Assembly: GCF_008692785.1 (NCBI RefSeq)
Contig: NZ_VXJV01000002.1
Coordinates: 62,001 to 126,000, forward strand
Length of the DNA: 64,000 bases
Direction of reading: 5' to 3'
DNA from: Salmonella enterica subsp. diarizonae
GTDB lineage: Bacteria > Pseudomonadota > Gammaproteobacteria > Enterobacterales > Enterobacteriaceae
Position 1 is the first letter of the stretch, and every line of letters starts with the position of its first letter. Below, piece after piece: positions 26,431-37,634 of this stretch. The position numbers were made by a program, and so were the translations under genes. Under the pieces are notes generated by a model that was not told where the DNA came from, searched no databases, and saw nothing but the letters and a program-made list of their open reading frames with translations.

Positions 26431-26751
26431 ATGGAAAAGAAACACATTTATCTGTTTTGTTCTGCGGGCATGTCAACGTCATTACTGGTATCGAAAATGC
26501 GCGCCCAGGCTGAAAAATATGAAGTGCCGGTTATTATTGAAGCATTCCCTGAAACCCTGGCCGGTGAAAAAGGCCCGGCAGCGGATGTTGTGTTATTAGG
26601 CCCGCAAATTGCTTATATGCTCCCCGAAATTCAGCGTTTATTACCCGGTAAACCGGTAGAAGTCATTGATTCAATGTTGTACGGCAAGGTAGATGGTTTA
26701 GGCGTGCTTAAAGCTGCGGTAGCGGCAATTAAAAAAGCCGCTGCGAATTAA
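26431..26751 (+). CDS. chbB: PTS N,N'-diacetylchitobiose enzyme IIB
   Basis: This 106-aa cytoplasmic PTS IIB protein passes phosphate from ChbA to the incoming sugar. The phosphorylated cysteine is in [11 protein letters not shown] (Cys10). The longer frame from 26416 is not used, because the family begins MEKKHIYLF and GAGGAAGG precedes it. It is the first gene of chbBCARFG. Confidence 0.95.
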   Translation: MEKKHIYLFCSAGMSTSLLVSKMRAQAEKYEVPVIIEAFPETLAGEKGPAADVVLLGPQIAYMLPEIQRLLPGKPVEVIDSMLYGKVDGLGVLKAAVAAIKKAAAN

Positions 26752-26767
26752 TTATTTTTTAATTTTT

Positions 26768-26788
26768 CCCGTCAAAGAGTTATTTCAT
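26768..26788 (+). promoter_or_regulatory. ChiX small-RNA pairing site (RNA decoy) between chbB and chbC
   Basis: CCCGTCAAAGAG at 26768-26779 is a perfect complement of the known ChiX seed CTCTTTGACGGG. The next bases TTATTTCAT extend pairing with ATGAAAT of ChiX. In E. coli and Salmonella this intercistronic segment titrates ChiX when chb is induced, which releases the chitoporin mRNA. The ChiX gene is not in this window. Confidence 0.8.
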
Positions 26789-26833
26789 ACACTAACCGCA
26801 ATATTTTATTGCGGTATTTAAGGGTATTTTTCT

Positions 26834-28192
26834 ATGAGTAACGTCATTGCTTCACTTGAAAAGGTACTCCTTCCTTTTGCTGTAAAAATAGGAAAGCAGC
26901 CACACGTTAATGCAATCAAGAACGGCTTTATTCGTTTAATGCCATTAACCCTTGCGGGGGCGATGTTTGTATTAATTAATAACGTTTTCCTGAGCTTTGG
27001 GGAGGGGTCGTTTTTTTATTCCATGGGCATTCGGCTTGATGCCTCAACCATTGAAACGCTGAATGGGTTGAAAGGCATCGGCGGGAACGTCTATAACGGC
27101 ACATTGGGCATTATGTCGCTCATGGCGCCATTTTTTATCGGCATGGCGCTGGCGGAAGAGCGTAAGGTTGACGCACTGGCCGCCGGGTTGCTCTCCGTGG
27201 CGGCATTTATGACCGTAACGCCGTATAGCGTAGGCGAGGCCTATGCCGTAGGCGCTAACTGGCTGGGCGGCGCGAATATTATCTCCGGTATTATTATTGG
27301 TCTGGTGGTCGCGGAGATGTTTACGTTTGTTGTCCGGCGCAACTGGGTGATTAAACTACCGGACAGCGTACCGGCTTCGGTGTCTCGTTCATTCTCAGCA
27401 TTAATTCCCGGCTTTATTATTCTCTCTATTATGGGGATTATTTCCTGGGCGCTGGCTAATTACGGTTCTAACTTCCATCAGATTATTATGGACACTATCT
27501 CTACGCCGCTGGCATCGCTGGGTAGCGTGGTAGGGTGGGCATATGTCATTTTTGTACCGCTGCTGTGGTTCTTTGGTATTCATGGTTCGCTGGCGCTGAC
27601 CGCGCTGGACAGCGGCATCATGACACCCTGGGCGCTGGAAAACATCTCTATTTACCAGCAGTTTGGCTCCGTCGATGCGGCGTTGGAAGCGGGTAAAACG
27701 TTCCATGTGTGGGCGAAGCCGATGCTGGATTCTTATATCTTCCTCGGTGGTAGCGGCGCAACGCTGGGTCTGATCATCGCTATCTTCCTCGCATCTCGTC
27801 GCGCGGACTATCGCCAGGTGGCAAAACTGGCGCTGCCGTCGGGTATCTTCCAGATTAACGAACCCATCCTGTTTGGCCTGCCGATTATTATGAACCCGGT
27901 GATGTTTATCCCCTTTATTCTGGTACAGCCGATTCTGGCGGCGATTACGCTGATGGCTTACTATTTGGGTATTATTCCGCCGATTACCAATATTGCGCCG
28001 TGGACCATGCCAACCGGGCTGGGGGCGTTCTTTAACACCAACGGCAGCGTCGCCGCATTACTGGTCGCGCTATTTAACCTGGCGATCGCAACCCTGATTT
28101 ATCTCCCCTTCGTGGTGGTTGCCAACAAAGCGCAGAACGCCATCGAGCAGGAAGAAAGCGAAGAAGATATCGCTAACGCACTGAAATTCTAA
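26834..28192 (+). CDS. chbC: PTS N,N'-diacetylchitobiose enzyme IIC
   Basis: This 452-aa inner-membrane permease of the lactose/cellobiose PTS family has about 10 hydrophobic helices. Substrate-binding family motifs include the [10 protein letters not shown] segment near residue 345 and the WFFGIHGS loop near 240. AAGGG precedes the start. A ChiX-pairing segment and a small hairpin precede it in the 82-base gap after chbB. Confidence 0.95.
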   Translation: MSNVIASLEKVLLPFAVKIGKQPHVNAIKNGFIRLMPLTLAGAMFVLINNVFLSFGEGSFFYSMGIRLDASTIETLNGLKGIGGNVYNGTLGIMSLMAPFFIGMALAEERKVDALAAGLLSVAAFMTVTPYSVGEAYAVGANWLGGANIISGIIIGLVVAEMFTFVVRRNWVIKLPDSVPASVSRSFSALIPGFIILSIMGIISWALANYGSNFHQIIMDTISTPLASLGSVVGWAYVIFVPLLWFFGIHGSLALTALDSGIMTPWALENISIYQQFGSVDAALEAGKTFHVWAKPMLDSYIFLGGSGATLGLIIAIFLASRRADYRQVAKLALPSGIFQINEPILFGLPIIMNPVMFIPFILVQPILAAITLMAYYLGIIPPITNIAPWTMPTGLGAFFNTNGSVAALLVALFNLAIATLIYLPFVVVANKAQNAIEQEESEEDIANALKF

Positions 28193-28200
28193 ACTCCGCG

Positions 28201-28222
28201 CCGGCATGGGATGCCATGCCGG
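28201..28222 (+). repeat. Intercistronic hairpin chbC-chbA
   Basis: CCGGCATGG and CCATGCCGG are perfect nine-base arms around GATG, without a T run. It sits just after chbC and may adjust mRNA stability between the cistrons. Confidence 0.5.
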
Positions 28223-28242
28223 GCTAAATCAGAGGAAAGACT

Positions 28243-28590
28243 ATGTTTGATCTTGAAAATGTTGTAGATAGCCAGACAGCGGCTGAGGAACTCGAAGAAG
28301 TCGTTATGGGGCTTATCATCAATTCTGGCCAGGCGCGCAGCCTGGCATATGGCGCGCTCAGAAAAGCGAAAGAAGGCGATTTTGAGGCGGCGAAAGCGAT
28401 GATGGACCAGTCGCGTATGGCGCTCAATGAAGCGCATCTTGTGCAGACAAAACTCATTGAAGGCGATCAGGGCGAAGGTAAAATGAAAGTCAGTCTGGTC
28501 CTGGTTCACGCTCAGGATCATTTGATGACATCAATGCTGGCTCGTGAACTGATTGCCGAGTTGATTGAGCTCCATGAGAAACTGAAATAA
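28243..28590 (+). CDS. chbA: PTS N,N'-diacetylchitobiose enzyme IIA
   Basis: This 115-aa all-helical IIA protein of the lactose/cellobiose family forms a trimer. The phosphorylated histidine is probably in [10 protein letters not shown] near residue 90, with a matching N-terminal helix pair. AGAGGAAAG precedes the ATG. The acidic N-terminus is typical. Confidence 0.94.
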   Translation: MFDLENVVDSQTAAEELEEVVMGLIINSGQARSLAYGALRKAKEGDFEAAKAMMDQSRMALNEAHLVQTKLIEGDQGEGKMKVSLVLVHAQDHLMTSMLARELIAELIELHEKLK

Positions 28591-28600
28591 CAGGGGGCGG

Positions 28601-29443
28601 ATGATGCAGTTACAGGTTAACGCGACGGAAATCAAAACGGTTTATGAGCAGCAGCTCTTCAATGGCAAAAATTTCCATGTGTTTATCTATAACAAGACGG
28701 AAAGCGTCACCGGGCTGCATCAGCACGACTACTATGAATTTACCCTGGTATTAACCGGACGCTATTACCAGGAAATCAACGGAAAGCGTGTGCTGCTGGA
28801 ACGTGGAGATTTTGTTTTTATCCCGGTGGGATCGAATCACCAAAGTTTCTATGAGTTTGGCGCAACGCGTATCCTGAACGTAGGAATTAGTAAACGTTTT
28901 TTTGAACAGCATTATCTTCCGTTACTGCCGTTTTGTTTTGTGGCATCGCAGGTATATAGGGTGAATAGTACCTTCCTAACCTATATTGAAACGGTGATTG
29001 CATCGCTGAATTTTCGCGGCAATGGGCTCGACGAATTTATCGAAGTGGTGACATTTTATATTATAAACCGCTTACGCCATTACCGCGAAGAGCAGGTTTA
29101 TGATGATATTCCACAATGGCTGAAAACAACCGTTGAGATAATGCATGATAAAACGCAGTTTGGCGAAAATGCGCTGGAAAATATGGTACGCCTGTCGGCA
29201 AAATCCCAGGAGTATCTGACGCGCGCCACCCGACGTTATTACAGCAAAACGCCGATGCAAATCATTAATGAGATTCGCATTAACTTTGCCAAGAAACAGT
29301 TGGAAATGACCAACTATTCGGTTACGGATATTGCTTATGAGGCTGGGTATAGTAGTCCAAGCCTGTTTATTAAAACGTTTAAGAAAATGACCTCATTCAC
29401 GCCGAATAGTTATCGGAAACGATTGACGGAAATTAATGAATAA
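28601..29443 (+). CDS. chbR: AraC-family regulator of the chitobiose operon
   Basis: This 280-aa regulator has an N-terminal cupin sensor ([14 protein letters not shown], about residues 40-55) and a C-terminal AraC-type pair of helix-turn-helix motifs ([20 protein letters not shown]). In E. coli it represses chb without sugar and activates it with ChbG-deacetylated chitobiose-6-P. Two ATG codons in tandem open the frame; either could be used. Confidence 0.93.
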   Translation: MMQLQVNATEIKTVYEQQLFNGKNFHVFIYNKTESVTGLHQHDYYEFTLVLTGRYYQEINGKRVLLERGDFVFIPVGSNHQSFYEFGATRILNVGISKRFFEQHYLPLLPFCFVASQVYRVNSTFLTYIETVIASLNFRGNGLDEFIEVVTFYIINRLRHYREEQVYDDIPQWLKTTVEIMHDKTQFGENALENMVRLSAKSQEYLTRATRRYYSKTPMQIINEIRINFAKKQLEMTNYSVTDIAYEAGYSSPSLFIKTFKKMTSFTPNSYRKRLTEINE

Positions 29444-29567
29444 CGGTTTGCATTGCTCGATTAACCACATTTCACACTTGCCCCAATAGCGCGAGGAACG
29501 TCACGCTATTTCTTATGAGCGGGCATAGCGTAATACATATCAGTGCCATGCACTGAAGGGAGATATT

Positions 29568-30923
29568 ATGAGCCAGAAATTAAAAGTCGTCACTATTGGT
29601 GGCGGGAGCAGCTACACCCCTGAATTACTTGAAGGCTTTATTAAACGCTACCATGAATTACCTGTCACTGAATTATGGCTGGTTGACGTTGAAGATGGGA
29701 AAGAGAAGCTGGACATTATTTATGACCTCTGCCAGCGAATGATTGATAAAGCAGGCGTTCCGCTAAAACTGTATAAAACGCTGGATCGCCGGGAAGCGCT
29801 GAAAGACGCTAATTTTGTCACTACCCAGCTACGCGTTGGTCAACTTAAAGCCCGTGAGCTGGACGAGCGTATCCCGCTTAGCCACGGCTATCTGGGGCAG
29901 GAAACCAACGGCGCTGGCGGTTTATTTAAAGGGCTGCGTACCATTCCGGTTATTTTTGGCATCATTAAAGATGTTGAAGAGTTATGTCCGAATGCGTGGG
30001 TCATTAACTTTACTAATCCGGCGGGGATGGTGACGGAAGCGGTTTATCGCCATACCAACTTTAAAAAATTCATCGGCGTATGTAATATTCCTGTCGGCAT
30101 GAAAATGTTTATTCATGACGTGCTGGCGCTGAATGAGAATGACGATCTTTCCATTGACCTGTTTGGTTTAAACCATATGGTCTTTATTAAAGATGTGCTG
30201 GTAAATGGCACCTCACGGTTCGCAGAATTACTGGATGGCGTGGCGTCCGGTCAGTTGAAAGCGTCAACCGTAAAAAATATCTTTGATCTGCCGTTTAGTG
30301 AAGGATTGATTCGCTCGCTGAACATGCTGCCGTGCTCTTATTTGCTGTATTACTTCAAGCAAAAAGAGATGTTGGCTATTGAAATGGGCGAATACTACAA
30401 AGGTGGTGCGCGCGCTCAGGTAGTGCAAAAAGTGGAGAAACAACTCTTCGATTTGTACAAAAATCCTGAGCTAAACGTGAAACCGAAAGAGCTTGAGCAG
30501 CGCGGCGGCGCTTATTATTCCGATGCTGCTTGTGAAGTCATTAACGCTATTTATAATGACAAGCAGACGGAGCATTACGTTAATATTCCACATCATGGGC
30601 ATGTAGAGAATATCCCGGCGGACTGGGCGGTGGAAATGACCTGCATTCTGGGACGCAATGGCGCGGCGCCGCACCCGCGTATCACCCGTTTTGACGAAAA
30701 AGTGCTGGGGCTTATCCATACCATTAAAGGGTTTGAGATCGCAGCCAGTAATGCGGCGCTGAGCGGAAACTTCAATGATGTGCTGCTGGCGCTTAACCTG
30801 AGTCCGCTGGTGCATTCCGACCGCGACGCAGAAGTCCTGGCGCGTGAGCTCATTCTGGCGCATGAAAAATGGTTGCCTAATTTTGCTGCTTGCATCGAAG
30901 CGCTTAAAGATAAGCAACTCTGA
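29568..30923 (+). CDS. chbF: 6-phospho-beta-glucosidase / diacetylchitobiose-6-phosphate hydrolase
   Basis: This 451-aa glycoside hydrolase of family GH4 uses NAD+ and a divalent metal. The nucleotide-binding GGGSSYTPELLEG lies at the N-terminus. The metal-binding Cys and His are in GVCNIPVGM (about 175) and FGLNHMVFI (about 200). GGGAG precedes the ATG. It acts on the phosphorylated, mono-deacetylated sugar made by the PTS and ChbG. Confidence 0.94.
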   Translation: MSQKLKVVTIGGGSSYTPELLEGFIKRYHELPVTELWLVDVEDGKEKLDIIYDLCQRMIDKAGVPLKLYKTLDRREALKDANFVTTQLRVGQLKARELDERIPLSHGYLGQETNGAGGLFKGLRTIPVIFGIIKDVEELCPNAWVINFTNPAGMVTEAVYRHTNFKKFIGVCNIPVGMKMFIHDVLALNENDDLSIDLFGLNHMVFIKDVLVNGTSRFAELLDGVASGQLKASTVKNIFDLPFSEGLIRSLNMLPCSYLLYYFKQKEMLAIEMGEYYKGGARAQVVQKVEKQLFDLYKNPELNVKPKELEQRGGAYYSDAACEVINAIYNDKQTEHYVNIPHHGHVENIPADWAVEMTCILGRNGAAPHPRITRFDEKVLGLIHTIKGFEIAASNAALSGNFNDVLLALNLSPLVHSDRDAEVLARELILAHEKWLPNFAACIEALKDKQL

Positions 30924-30935
30924 CAGAGGTAGGCT

Positions 30936-31694
30936 ATGGAACGCGTGTTGATTGTGAATGCAGATGATTTTGGCCTGAGTAAAGGGCAAAATTACGGCAT
31001 TGTTGAAGCATATCGCAACGGCGTTGTGACCTCCACGACTGCGCTGGTCAATGGCGAGGCTATTGACCATGCGGCGCAGCTTAGCCGCGAGCTGCCCGCG
31101 CTGGGGGTGGGAATGCATTTTGTTTTGACGTTAGGCAAACCGGTTTCAGAGATGCCGGGCCTGACGCGAGATGGCCTGTTGGGGAAATGGATCTGGCAAA
31201 TGGCGGAGGAGGATACGCTTCCGCTGGATGAAATTGCGCATGAACTGGCGTGTCAGTATCAGCGTTTTATCGAAGTATTTGGCCGCGAGCCAACGCATCT
31301 CGACAGCCACCATCATGTGCATATGTTCCCGCAAATTTTCCCCATCGTCGCCCGCTTTGCGGCGCAGCGCGGGATTGCGTTGCGTATCGACCGCCAGACG
31401 GTGTTGAACGCAGACGATCTGCCGTCGGATTTGCGCAGTACTCAAGGATTTAGTAGTGAGTTTTACGGCGAGGAGATCGCCGAAGCGTGCTTTTTACGCA
31501 TTCTGGATGCTTCGGCGCACCGAGGAGAAACCTCTCTGGAGGTGATGTGTCATCCGGCGTTTGTTGACAACATTATTCGCCAGAGTGCCTATTGTTACCC
31601 CCGCTTAACTGAACTGGATGTATTGACGTCTGCGTCACTCAAGGCAGCGATTGCGGAACGTGGATATCGTCCTGGCAGTTTTCTTGATATTTAG
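30936..31694 (+). CDS. chbG: Chitooligosaccharide deacetylase
   Basis: This 252-aa YdjC-type deacetylase removes one acetyl group from chitobiose-6-P, creating the inducer for ChbR and the substrate for ChbF. The metal ligands are Asp in [11 protein letters not shown] and His in [13 protein letters not shown]. It starts 12 bases after chbF with GAGGTAGG upstream. It is the last gene of the operon. Confidence 0.94.
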   Translation: MERVLIVNADDFGLSKGQNYGIVEAYRNGVVTSTTALVNGEAIDHAAQLSRELPALGVGMHFVLTLGKPVSEMPGLTRDGLLGKWIWQMAEEDTLPLDEIAHELACQYQRFIEVFGREPTHLDSHHHVHMFPQIFPIVARFAAQRGIALRIDRQTVLNADDLPSDLRSTQGFSSEFYGEEIAEACFLRILDASAHRGETSLEVMCHPAFVDNIIRQSAYCYPRLTELDVLTSASLKAAIAERGYRPGSFLDI

Positions 31695-31704
31695 CTCCTG
31701 AGTT

Positions 31705-31732
31705 TGCGGCGCAAGAATGCGCCGCATTTTTT
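31705..31732 (+). terminator. chb operon terminator
   Basis: TGCGGCGC, loop, GCGCCGCA and TTTTTT follow chbG directly. The hairpin sits between the convergent chbG and katE, and the T run serves the plus strand. Confidence 0.9.
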
Positions 31733-31737
31733 GCCGT

Positions 31738-33990
31738 TTATGCAGGAATCGCGTTAATTTTCCCGGCACGCGACCAGACTCGGTGTGCCGCCATCAGCGT
31801 TAGCAGGGTGTCCAGAAAGTGGTGGTCAACGTTATCTGCCTCAATAAGTCCTTCTTCTCCCTGATTATCAATGTCTAATAGCGCCTTAAACCGTCGGGCA
31901 TCGCCTGCCAGTGCGATGGGCTTCAGATGTTTGTAGGCTTCCAGAAGGTAGTATCGGGCATCGCCGCAACTCTCGATATCGGCAATATTGCCGCACGGTA
32001 CTATTACCGCATCGACCGTTAGCGACGGCGCGCCGGCAAAGGTTGCTGCAATGGTTAAGGTTGAACCGTCATCAGCCGTTACTTCACCCATCCGTGAATA
32101 GAGCAGTTTTGCGTGGACGCCTTTGGCTTTTAAGGCCTGCAAAATGGTAAGCAGATCGGCGGCGTTAACCTTGTCGTTCAGCAGAATAGCGACCACGCGG
32201 CCTTTAACATCGCCGTCTGGCACCGCATACAGGCTGAGCGCCGGATCTTTTTTCAGACCGTTGACATCAGGAGGCGGGGCAATTTGCGTTTGCTCATGGG
32301 TGAGCTCAAAACCGAGATTATGCGCGACGCCCTGAGCCAGCGTGACATCAATATGCGCTAACTGATCGACCACCCGCTCCCGAATATACGCGCGGGCGAC
32401 TTTACCCAGTTCAAAGCTGAACGCGTCAATAATATGCTGCTGCTCTATCGGCGTCTGACTGAGCCAGAACAGGCGTGGGTGCGCGTAATATTCACCGAAA
32501 GAGGGGCTGCGCTCGCGGATTTTATTGCCATCCACGCGTTCCTGGTATGATTCGAAGCCGCCGCGTTTTGGCGCCGGTGGCGTTTCGCGCGGCCAGTTGT
32601 CATTAATGGAGTTCGGTTCATAGTTCGCCGGATTGGTGTCGATATCCATCCGGTGCATACCGTCACGCTGGAAGTTATGGTAGGGGCAGGTGGGGCGGTT
32701 AATCGGAATTTCGTGGAAGTTTGGCCCGCCCAGGCGGCTGATTTGCGTGTCGGTATAAGAGAACAGACGCCCCTGTAACAGCGGGTCGTTGGTAAAATCA
32801 ATGCCGGGAACGATATGTCCCGGATGAAATGCCGCCTGTTCGTTTTCAGCGAAAAAGTTATCCGGATTACGGTTTAACACCATTTTGCCGACGCGTTGTA
32901 CTGGCACCAACTCTTCCGGGATCAGTTTGGTCGGATCGAGCAGATCAAAATCGAATTTAAATTCATCCTCTTCTGCAATAAGTTGTAGGCCCAGCTCGTA
33001 TTCCGGGAAATCGCCCGCTTCGATGGCCTCCCACAGATCCCGGCGGTGAAAATCCGGATCTCGACCGGTCAGTTTTTGTGACTCATCCCACACCAGCGAG
33101 GCTTTACCTGCCAACGGTTTCCAGTGGAAACGGACAAAGGTCGCTTTCCCTTGCGCATTGATCAGGCGGAAGGTGTGAATGCCGAACCCTTCCATCGTTC
33201 GATAACTGCGTGGAATGCCGCGATCCGACATTGCCCACATGACGTTGTGCAGCGTCTCAGGCTGTAAGGAAACATAGTCCCAGAAGGTGTCATGCGCGCT
33301 CTGCCCTTGCGGAATAGCCCAATGTGGTTCGGGCTTAACGGCGTGCACAAAATCCGGAAACTTATGCGCATCCTGGATAAAAAAGATCGGAGTGTTATTG
33401 CCGACGAGATCGAAAATTCCCTCTTCGGTATAAAATTTGGTCGCAAAACCGCGGATATCACGTACGGTATCAGCAGACCCTGCACCGCCCTGTACTGTCG
33501 AAAAGCGAACAAAGACCGGGGTAATTTTCTGTGGATCGCACAGAAACGCGGCTTTCGTGATGTCGCTCAGGTCTTTATATGGCTGAAAATAGCCGTGTGC
33601 TGCAGAGCCGCGGGCGTGAACGATCCTCTCCGGGATACGCTCATGGTCAAAATGGGTAATTTTCTCGCGCAGGATAAAATCTTCCAGCAGCGTAGGGCCA
33701 CGGCTGCCGGCGCGAAGAGAATTTTGATCGTCGGCGATGCGCACGCCCTGATTGGTGGTTAGCGCATAATTTTCGCTGCCTTTACGAAAGGCGTCGAGGG
33801 CGGTGAGCTTATCATTCGCGGTCTCGGGCGCTTTTAAGCTGCCGGGGGCCGTTGGTTGTGCGCCCGGCGGCGTCGGTTCTGGCGTGGGGCGATGTGAACC
33901 GTCTGATGGCGCCAGGGAATCCAGACCAGGCTGTGATTCACGGGTATCATGCACGGGGGACTGATGGGAGGATTTCTCATTATGCGACAT
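31738..33990 (-). CDS. katE: Catalase HPII
   Basis: This 750-aa large-subunit catalase carries heme d in E. coli. The long N-terminal extension (to about residue 80) and the C-terminal flavodoxin-like domain mark the HPII type. The distal-side motif [10 protein letters not shown] and the family block [14 protein letters not shown] are intact. GGAGA lies before the ATG. The E. coli gene is a classic sigma-S target. It is divergent from cedA. Confidence 0.96.
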   Translation of the reverse strand: MSHNEKSSHQSPVHDTRESQPGLDSLAPSDGSHRPTPEPTPPGAQPTAPGSLKAPETANDKLTALDAFRKGSENYALTTNQGVRIADDQNSLRAGSRGPTLLEDFILREKITHFDHERIPERIVHARGSAAHGYFQPYKDLSDITKAAFLCDPQKITPVFVRFSTVQGGAGSADTVRDIRGFATKFYTEEGIFDLVGNNTPIFFIQDAHKFPDFVHAVKPEPHWAIPQGQSAHDTFWDYVSLQPETLHNVMWAMSDRGIPRSYRTMEGFGIHTFRLINAQGKATFVRFHWKPLAGKASLVWDESQKLTGRDPDFHRRDLWEAIEAGDFPEYELGLQLIAEEDEFKFDFDLLDPTKLIPEELVPVQRVGKMVLNRNPDNFFAENEQAAFHPGHIVPGIDFTNDPLLQGRLFSYTDTQISRLGGPNFHEIPINRPTCPYHNFQRDGMHRMDIDTNPANYEPNSINDNWPRETPPAPKRGGFESYQERVDGNKIRERSPSFGEYYAHPRLFWLSQTPIEQQHIIDAFSFELGKVARAYIRERVVDQLAHIDVTLAQGVAHNLGFELTHEQTQIAPPPDVNGLKKDPALSLYAVPDGDVKGRVVAILLNDKVNAADLLTILQALKAKGVHAKLLYSRMGEVTADDGSTLTIAATFAGAPSLTVDAVIVPCGNIADIESCGDARYYLLEAYKHLKPIALAGDARRFKALLDIDNQGEEGLIEADNVDHHFLDTLLTLMAAHRVWSRAGKINAIPA

Positions 33991-34207
33991 TGAACTCGTC
34001 TCCTGCTTTCATCACTGAAATGGGCGTGGTAGTAGTCAAAATCACTCTAACTATAGAACATTTCAGCAATTATGCCGGGGGAGAGCGGAACGGCAGAAAA
34101 AGGCGCAACGGGGAAATCGCACGCGTGGGACAGGACGTCGGGGGCGAAGATCGGCTAAAATAGTGTTTTTCTGATTTTTAGCCTTAGCCTCTTTTAGTGA
34201 AGCATTA

Positions 34208-34450
34208 ATGATGAAACCTCTTCGCCAGCAAAATCGCCAGATTATTAGCTATATTCCGCGTGTTGAACCCGCGCCGCCGGAACATGCGATAAAAATGGAT
34301 ACGTTTCGCGACGTCTGGATACTGCGCGGTAAGTATGTTGCCTTTGTTCTGATGGGGGAGTCATTTCAACGGTCGCCCGCCTTTAGTGTGCCAGAATCGG
34401 CGCAGCGTTGGGCGAATCAGGTTCGCCAGGAAAACGAAATCGCTGACTAA
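34208..34450 (+). CDS. cedA: Cell division activator CedA
   Basis: This 80-aa basic protein matches E. coli CedA over its full length, including KPLRQQNRQIISY and FVLMGESFQRSPAF. CedA modulates cell division and binds DNA and RNA polymerase. The two start ATG codons lie in tandem. A strong terminator follows eight bases after the stop. Confidence 0.92.
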   Translation: MMKPLRQQNRQIISYIPRVEPAPPEHAIKMDTFRDVWILRGKYVAFVLMGESFQRSPAFSVPESAQRWANQVRQENEIAD

Positions 34451-34458
34451 GAAAAAAC

Positions 34459-34490
34459 AAAAACGCCGGTACTGGAGACCGGCGTTTTTA
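34459..34490 (+). terminator. cedA terminator, possibly bidirectional
   Basis: AAAAACGCCGGT, ACTGGAG, ACCGGCGTTTTT: a perfect stem with A and T tracts on both sides. It can serve cedA and also the convergent tcyP. Confidence 0.9.
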
Positions 34491-34552
34491 GTGACAGACA
34501 TTTTGAGTTGTTGAGCGTCGTGTCTCAAACGATGTGAACTGCCGATAATGTA

Positions 34553-35944
34553 TTATCGATGCGCCAGTTCGGCGTCTTCTTCGCTATCGAGGATGGTTTT
34601 ATCGGTCTGCTTCAGCCACTGGCTGGTCAGCGTACCAGCGGTCATTGAGCCGCTCACGTTCAGTGCGGTACGGCCCATATCAATCAACGGTTCGACGGAG
34701 ATTAACAGCGCGACCAGCGTGACCGGTAAGCCCATGGCAGGCAGCACAATCAGCGCGGCGAAGGTCGCGCCGCCGCCAACGCCGGCAACACCCGCCGAAC
34801 TTACGGTAACGATACCCACCAGCGTGGCTATCCATACGGGGTCTAAGGGGTTGATGCCGACCGTCGGCGCAACCATTACCGCCAGCATCGCAGGATAAAG
34901 ACCGGCGCAACCGTTTTGACCGATGGTTGCGCCAAAAGAGGCAGCAAAGCTGGCGATGGACTCCGGCACGCCCAGGCGGCGGGTTTGCGCTTCGACATTT
35001 AGGGGAATGGAGGCGGCGCTGGAGCGGCTGGTAAAGGCAAATGTCAGCACCGGCCATACCTTGCGGAAATATTTCAGCGGGCTAATCCCGTTCACGCCCA
35101 ATAGTATGCCGTGAACCACAAACATTATCGCCAGACCAAGATATGACGCTACCACGAAGCTTCCAAGCTTAATGATGTCCTGCAGGTTAGAGCCGGCAAC
35201 CACTTTAGTCATCAGCGCCAGTACGCCGTAAGGCGTAAGTTGCATCACCAGACGCACCAGCTTCATCACCCAGCTTTGCAGGGTATCGATAGCAACAAGC
35301 ACGCGCTCGCCTTTTGGCGCATCATCTTTCAGCAGTTTGAGCGCGGCAACGCCCAGAAACGCGGCGAAAATCACCACGCTGATAATAGACGTAGGGTTTG
35401 CGCCAGTCAGATCCGCAAACGGGTTTTTCGGCACAAAAGAGAGCACCAGTTGCGGCACGCTGAGATCGGCCACTTTGCCGACATAACTCGTCTCAATGGC
35501 ATTCAGACGCGCGGTTTCCGCGCCGCCCTGAACCAGTCCTTCCGCCGTCAGCCCGAACAGATTTGTCACCAGCACGCCCACCAGCGCCGCGATAAGGGTA
35601 GTAAATAGCAGCGTGCCAATAGTCAGAAAACTGATTTTTCCCAATTGAGAGGCATTATGCAGTCGTGCCACGGCGCTTAAAATAGAGGCGAATACCAGCG
35701 GCATCACAATCATTTGCAGCAATTGCACATAACCGTTGCCGACAATATTGAACCACTGAATGGAGTCTTTTAACACCTGACTGTCAGCGCCATAAATGGT
35801 GTGCAGGGCCAGACCAAAGATCACGCCCATCACAAGGCCGACAAGTACTTTTTTAGCCAGACTCCACTGTTTATGACGGGCCTGCGCCAGTACAAACAGC
35901 AGAATGACGAACACCGCAATGTTCGCGATTAATGGAAAATTCAT
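34553..35944 (-). CDS. tcyP: L-cystine symporter TcyP (YdjN)
   Basis: This 463-aa inner-membrane symporter of the dicarboxylate/amino acid:cation family imports cystine. It has about eight membrane helices plus re-entrant loops. The serine-rich [14 protein letters not shown] hairpin loop and the [16 protein letters not shown] motif are visible. A strong AGGAGA lies before the ATG. CysB control is known for the E. coli gene; I did not map a site here. Confidence 0.93.
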   Translation of the reverse strand: MNFPLIANIAVFVILLFVLAQARHKQWSLAKKVLVGLVMGVIFGLALHTIYGADSQVLKDSIQWFNIVGNGYVQLLQMIVMPLVFASILSAVARLHNASQLGKISFLTIGTLLFTTLIAALVGVLVTNLFGLTAEGLVQGGAETARLNAIETSYVGKVADLSVPQLVLSFVPKNPFADLTGANPTSIISVVIFAAFLGVAALKLLKDDAPKGERVLVAIDTLQSWVMKLVRLVMQLTPYGVLALMTKVVAGSNLQDIIKLGSFVVASYLGLAIMFVVHGILLGVNGISPLKYFRKVWPVLTFAFTSRSSAASIPLNVEAQTRRLGVPESIASFAASFGATIGQNGCAGLYPAMLAVMVAPTVGINPLDPVWIATLVGIVTVSSAGVAGVGGGATFAALIVLPAMGLPVTLVALLISVEPLIDMGRTALNVSGSMTAGTLTSQWLKQTDKTILDSEEDAELAHR

Positions 35945-36080
35945 CCCCGTTCTCCTGATTTTTTTATTATGAAGCGCTGTGTTTTAGCGATTCTGTTGGC
36001 GCAAGATTAGCAGAACTGTGAGCTGGCTCTTATATTCAAATGGAATGGTTTATGCCAAAAATGACTTTGGCGTTGATTTA

Positions 36081-36668
36081 CTAATCAATCTGGTGATTTA
36101 TAAAACGATTGAACTGCATTTGCAGGATAGTGATCATCTGCGAAGACCAGCGTATGGCGCTATTTTCCGGAATCGACTGCGGCATCCACACCGCCCAGGC
36201 AAACAACGCCATACATAAAAATCGCTCCAGTTGATTGCCTTTGCGCGGCGCCAGAATAGGCAGGCGGAAACGCCAGCGGCACGGCCACAGTAAGGGAACG
36301 CCCGCGGGCGTGAGCATATCCGCGACGATATGGCTTAAATAGCCGAGTACCATGCCTTGCAGCGCATCCGCCGGGATAATCCACGTATCCGGTACCTTGA
36401 GATAAAAGGTCGCCAGTAGGGCAAAGACCGCCAGCAGACTATGGGTAAACCCCCGGTGACCGAATGCTCGGGCGATCGGTTTCGATACCCATTTCAGGCG
36501 CTGACCCAGAAAAGATTTGGGGTGGTCGATATCCGGCAGCAGGCAGGTCAAAATAGCCGAAGGAATAATATGCCACCAGTCGCCCTGCGCAAGGACAGGC
36601 GTTAACTCGGCATTCTTGGCGAAAACCGCGCTGGCTATAGAAAAAAGAAGATGTCCTTCCGCCGTCAT
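36081..36668 (-). CDS. ydjM: SOS-regulated inner-membrane protein YdjM
   Basis: This 195-aa membrane protein belongs to the YdjM/metal-dependent hydrolase-like family. It has conserved polar motifs LLPDIDHPKS, GHRGFTHSL and LSHIVADMLTPAG, in which His and Asp residues could bind metal. The start at 36668 matches the family; the frame extends five codons further. A LexA box sits 17 bases upstream. The function is unknown. Confidence 0.88.
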   Translation of the reverse strand: MTAEGHLLFSIASAVFAKNAELTPVLAQGDWWHIIPSAILTCLLPDIDHPKSFLGQRLKWVSKPIARAFGHRGFTHSLLAVFALLATFYLKVPDTWIIPADALQGMVLGYLSHIVADMLTPAGVPLLWPCRWRFRLPILAPRKGNQLERFLCMALFAWAVWMPQSIPENSAIRWSSQMITILQMQFNRFINHQID

Positions 36669-36684
36669 GATAAAACCCACCAAA

Positions 36685-36700
36685 CTGTCAATTCATACAG
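36685..36700. promoter_or_regulatory. LexA box of ydjM
   Basis: CTGTCAATTCATACAG is a 16-base CTG-N10-CAG palindrome directly upstream of ydjM. A further half-site, TATACAGTA, lies at 36712-36720. E. coli ydjM is a known SOS gene. Confidence 0.8.
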
Positions 36701-36817
36701 TATAGGGTTTTTATACAGTAGGCGGAAGTGGTGACGTTGTAACTCTTTGTCTCTGTCAAAGCCGCTTGCCACCTGGCTCAGCGGCTAATCGACGGTTGAC
36801 TTCGTTTCGGAAACATC

Positions 36818-37486
36818 TTAACCGAGTAGATGCGTCGCCGTCAGCCCCGTCAGCGAGTTAAGTTTGACATTCGCCAGCGCAAAGCGCGGATCGTGCTGGT
36901 TCTCTTCTGCCGGCACTACAATAGCGCGCATTCGTGCCGCCTTTGCCGCGATTAAACCATTCACCGAGTCCTCCAGCGCCACGCAGGTTAATGGATCAAC
37001 GCCTAATTTGGCCGCACAATCCAGATAGACCTGTGGGTGCGGTTTGCTGTAGGGCAATTTTTCCGCAGAAGCCAGTGCGTCAAAACTGTCGCGTAGTTCA
37101 AACATGGTGAGCACTTTTTCCAGCATATGTAGCGGCGATGCCGAGGCCAGCCCTACTAATAGCCCCTGCGCTTTGCACAGCGCCACGGCCTCACGCACGC
37201 CCGGCAAAAGAGGGCGTGTCTCTTCGATAAGCGTAATCGCGCGGGCAATAACACGGTTTGTCACTTCCTGGCGATCGGGGCCGTTCCACGGTTGCTGCGC
37301 AAACCAGAGGTCCACAACCATATCAATGCGTAGCCCAAGCGTGTCGGGCAGCTCATGGCGTCGAGTAATATCTACGCCTAAACTTGCTATCACATCCAGT
37401 TCAGCGCGATCCCAGAGCGGTTCGGAATCGATCAGTAGTCCATCCATATCGAAAATTGCCGCAAGAATTTGACGTGGGGTTGACAT
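36818..37486 (-). CDS. hxpB: HAD-family hexitol/sugar phosphatase HxpB (YniC)
   Basis: This 222-aa haloacid dehalogenase-like phosphatase dephosphorylates sugar phosphates such as 2-deoxyglucose-6-P. Motif I is AIFDMDGLLIDSE, motif II is VGLASASP, and motifs III and IV are KPHPQVYLD and ALEDSVNG. The ATG at 37486 has GGAGAGG upstream; the GTG just before it is not needed. Confidence 0.93.
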   Translation of the reverse strand: MSTPRQILAAIFDMDGLLIDSEPLWDRAELDVIASLGVDITRRHELPDTLGLRIDMVVDLWFAQQPWNGPDRQEVTNRVIARAITLIEETRPLLPGVREAVALCKAQGLLVGLASASPLHMLEKVLTMFELRDSFDALASAEKLPYSKPHPQVYLDCAAKLGVDPLTCVALEDSVNGLIAAKAARMRAIVVPAEENQHDPRFALANVKLNSLTGLTATHLLG

Positions 37487-37634
37487 CACAACCTCTCCTG
37501 TTGAGATTAAAAAATAACGAATTAAGCGTTCATTATGACCATGTTCTTAGTATATCGCCCTTAAAGATCAGGCGAAAACGGGAATCAACAGGTAGACTTA
37601 GGCCAAAACGACGCGTCTTTATCAAGGGGAACTC

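Noticed and set aside
30471-31118. 215-codon minus frame across chbF/chbG
   Set aside because: It is antisense to two clearly assigned operon genes.
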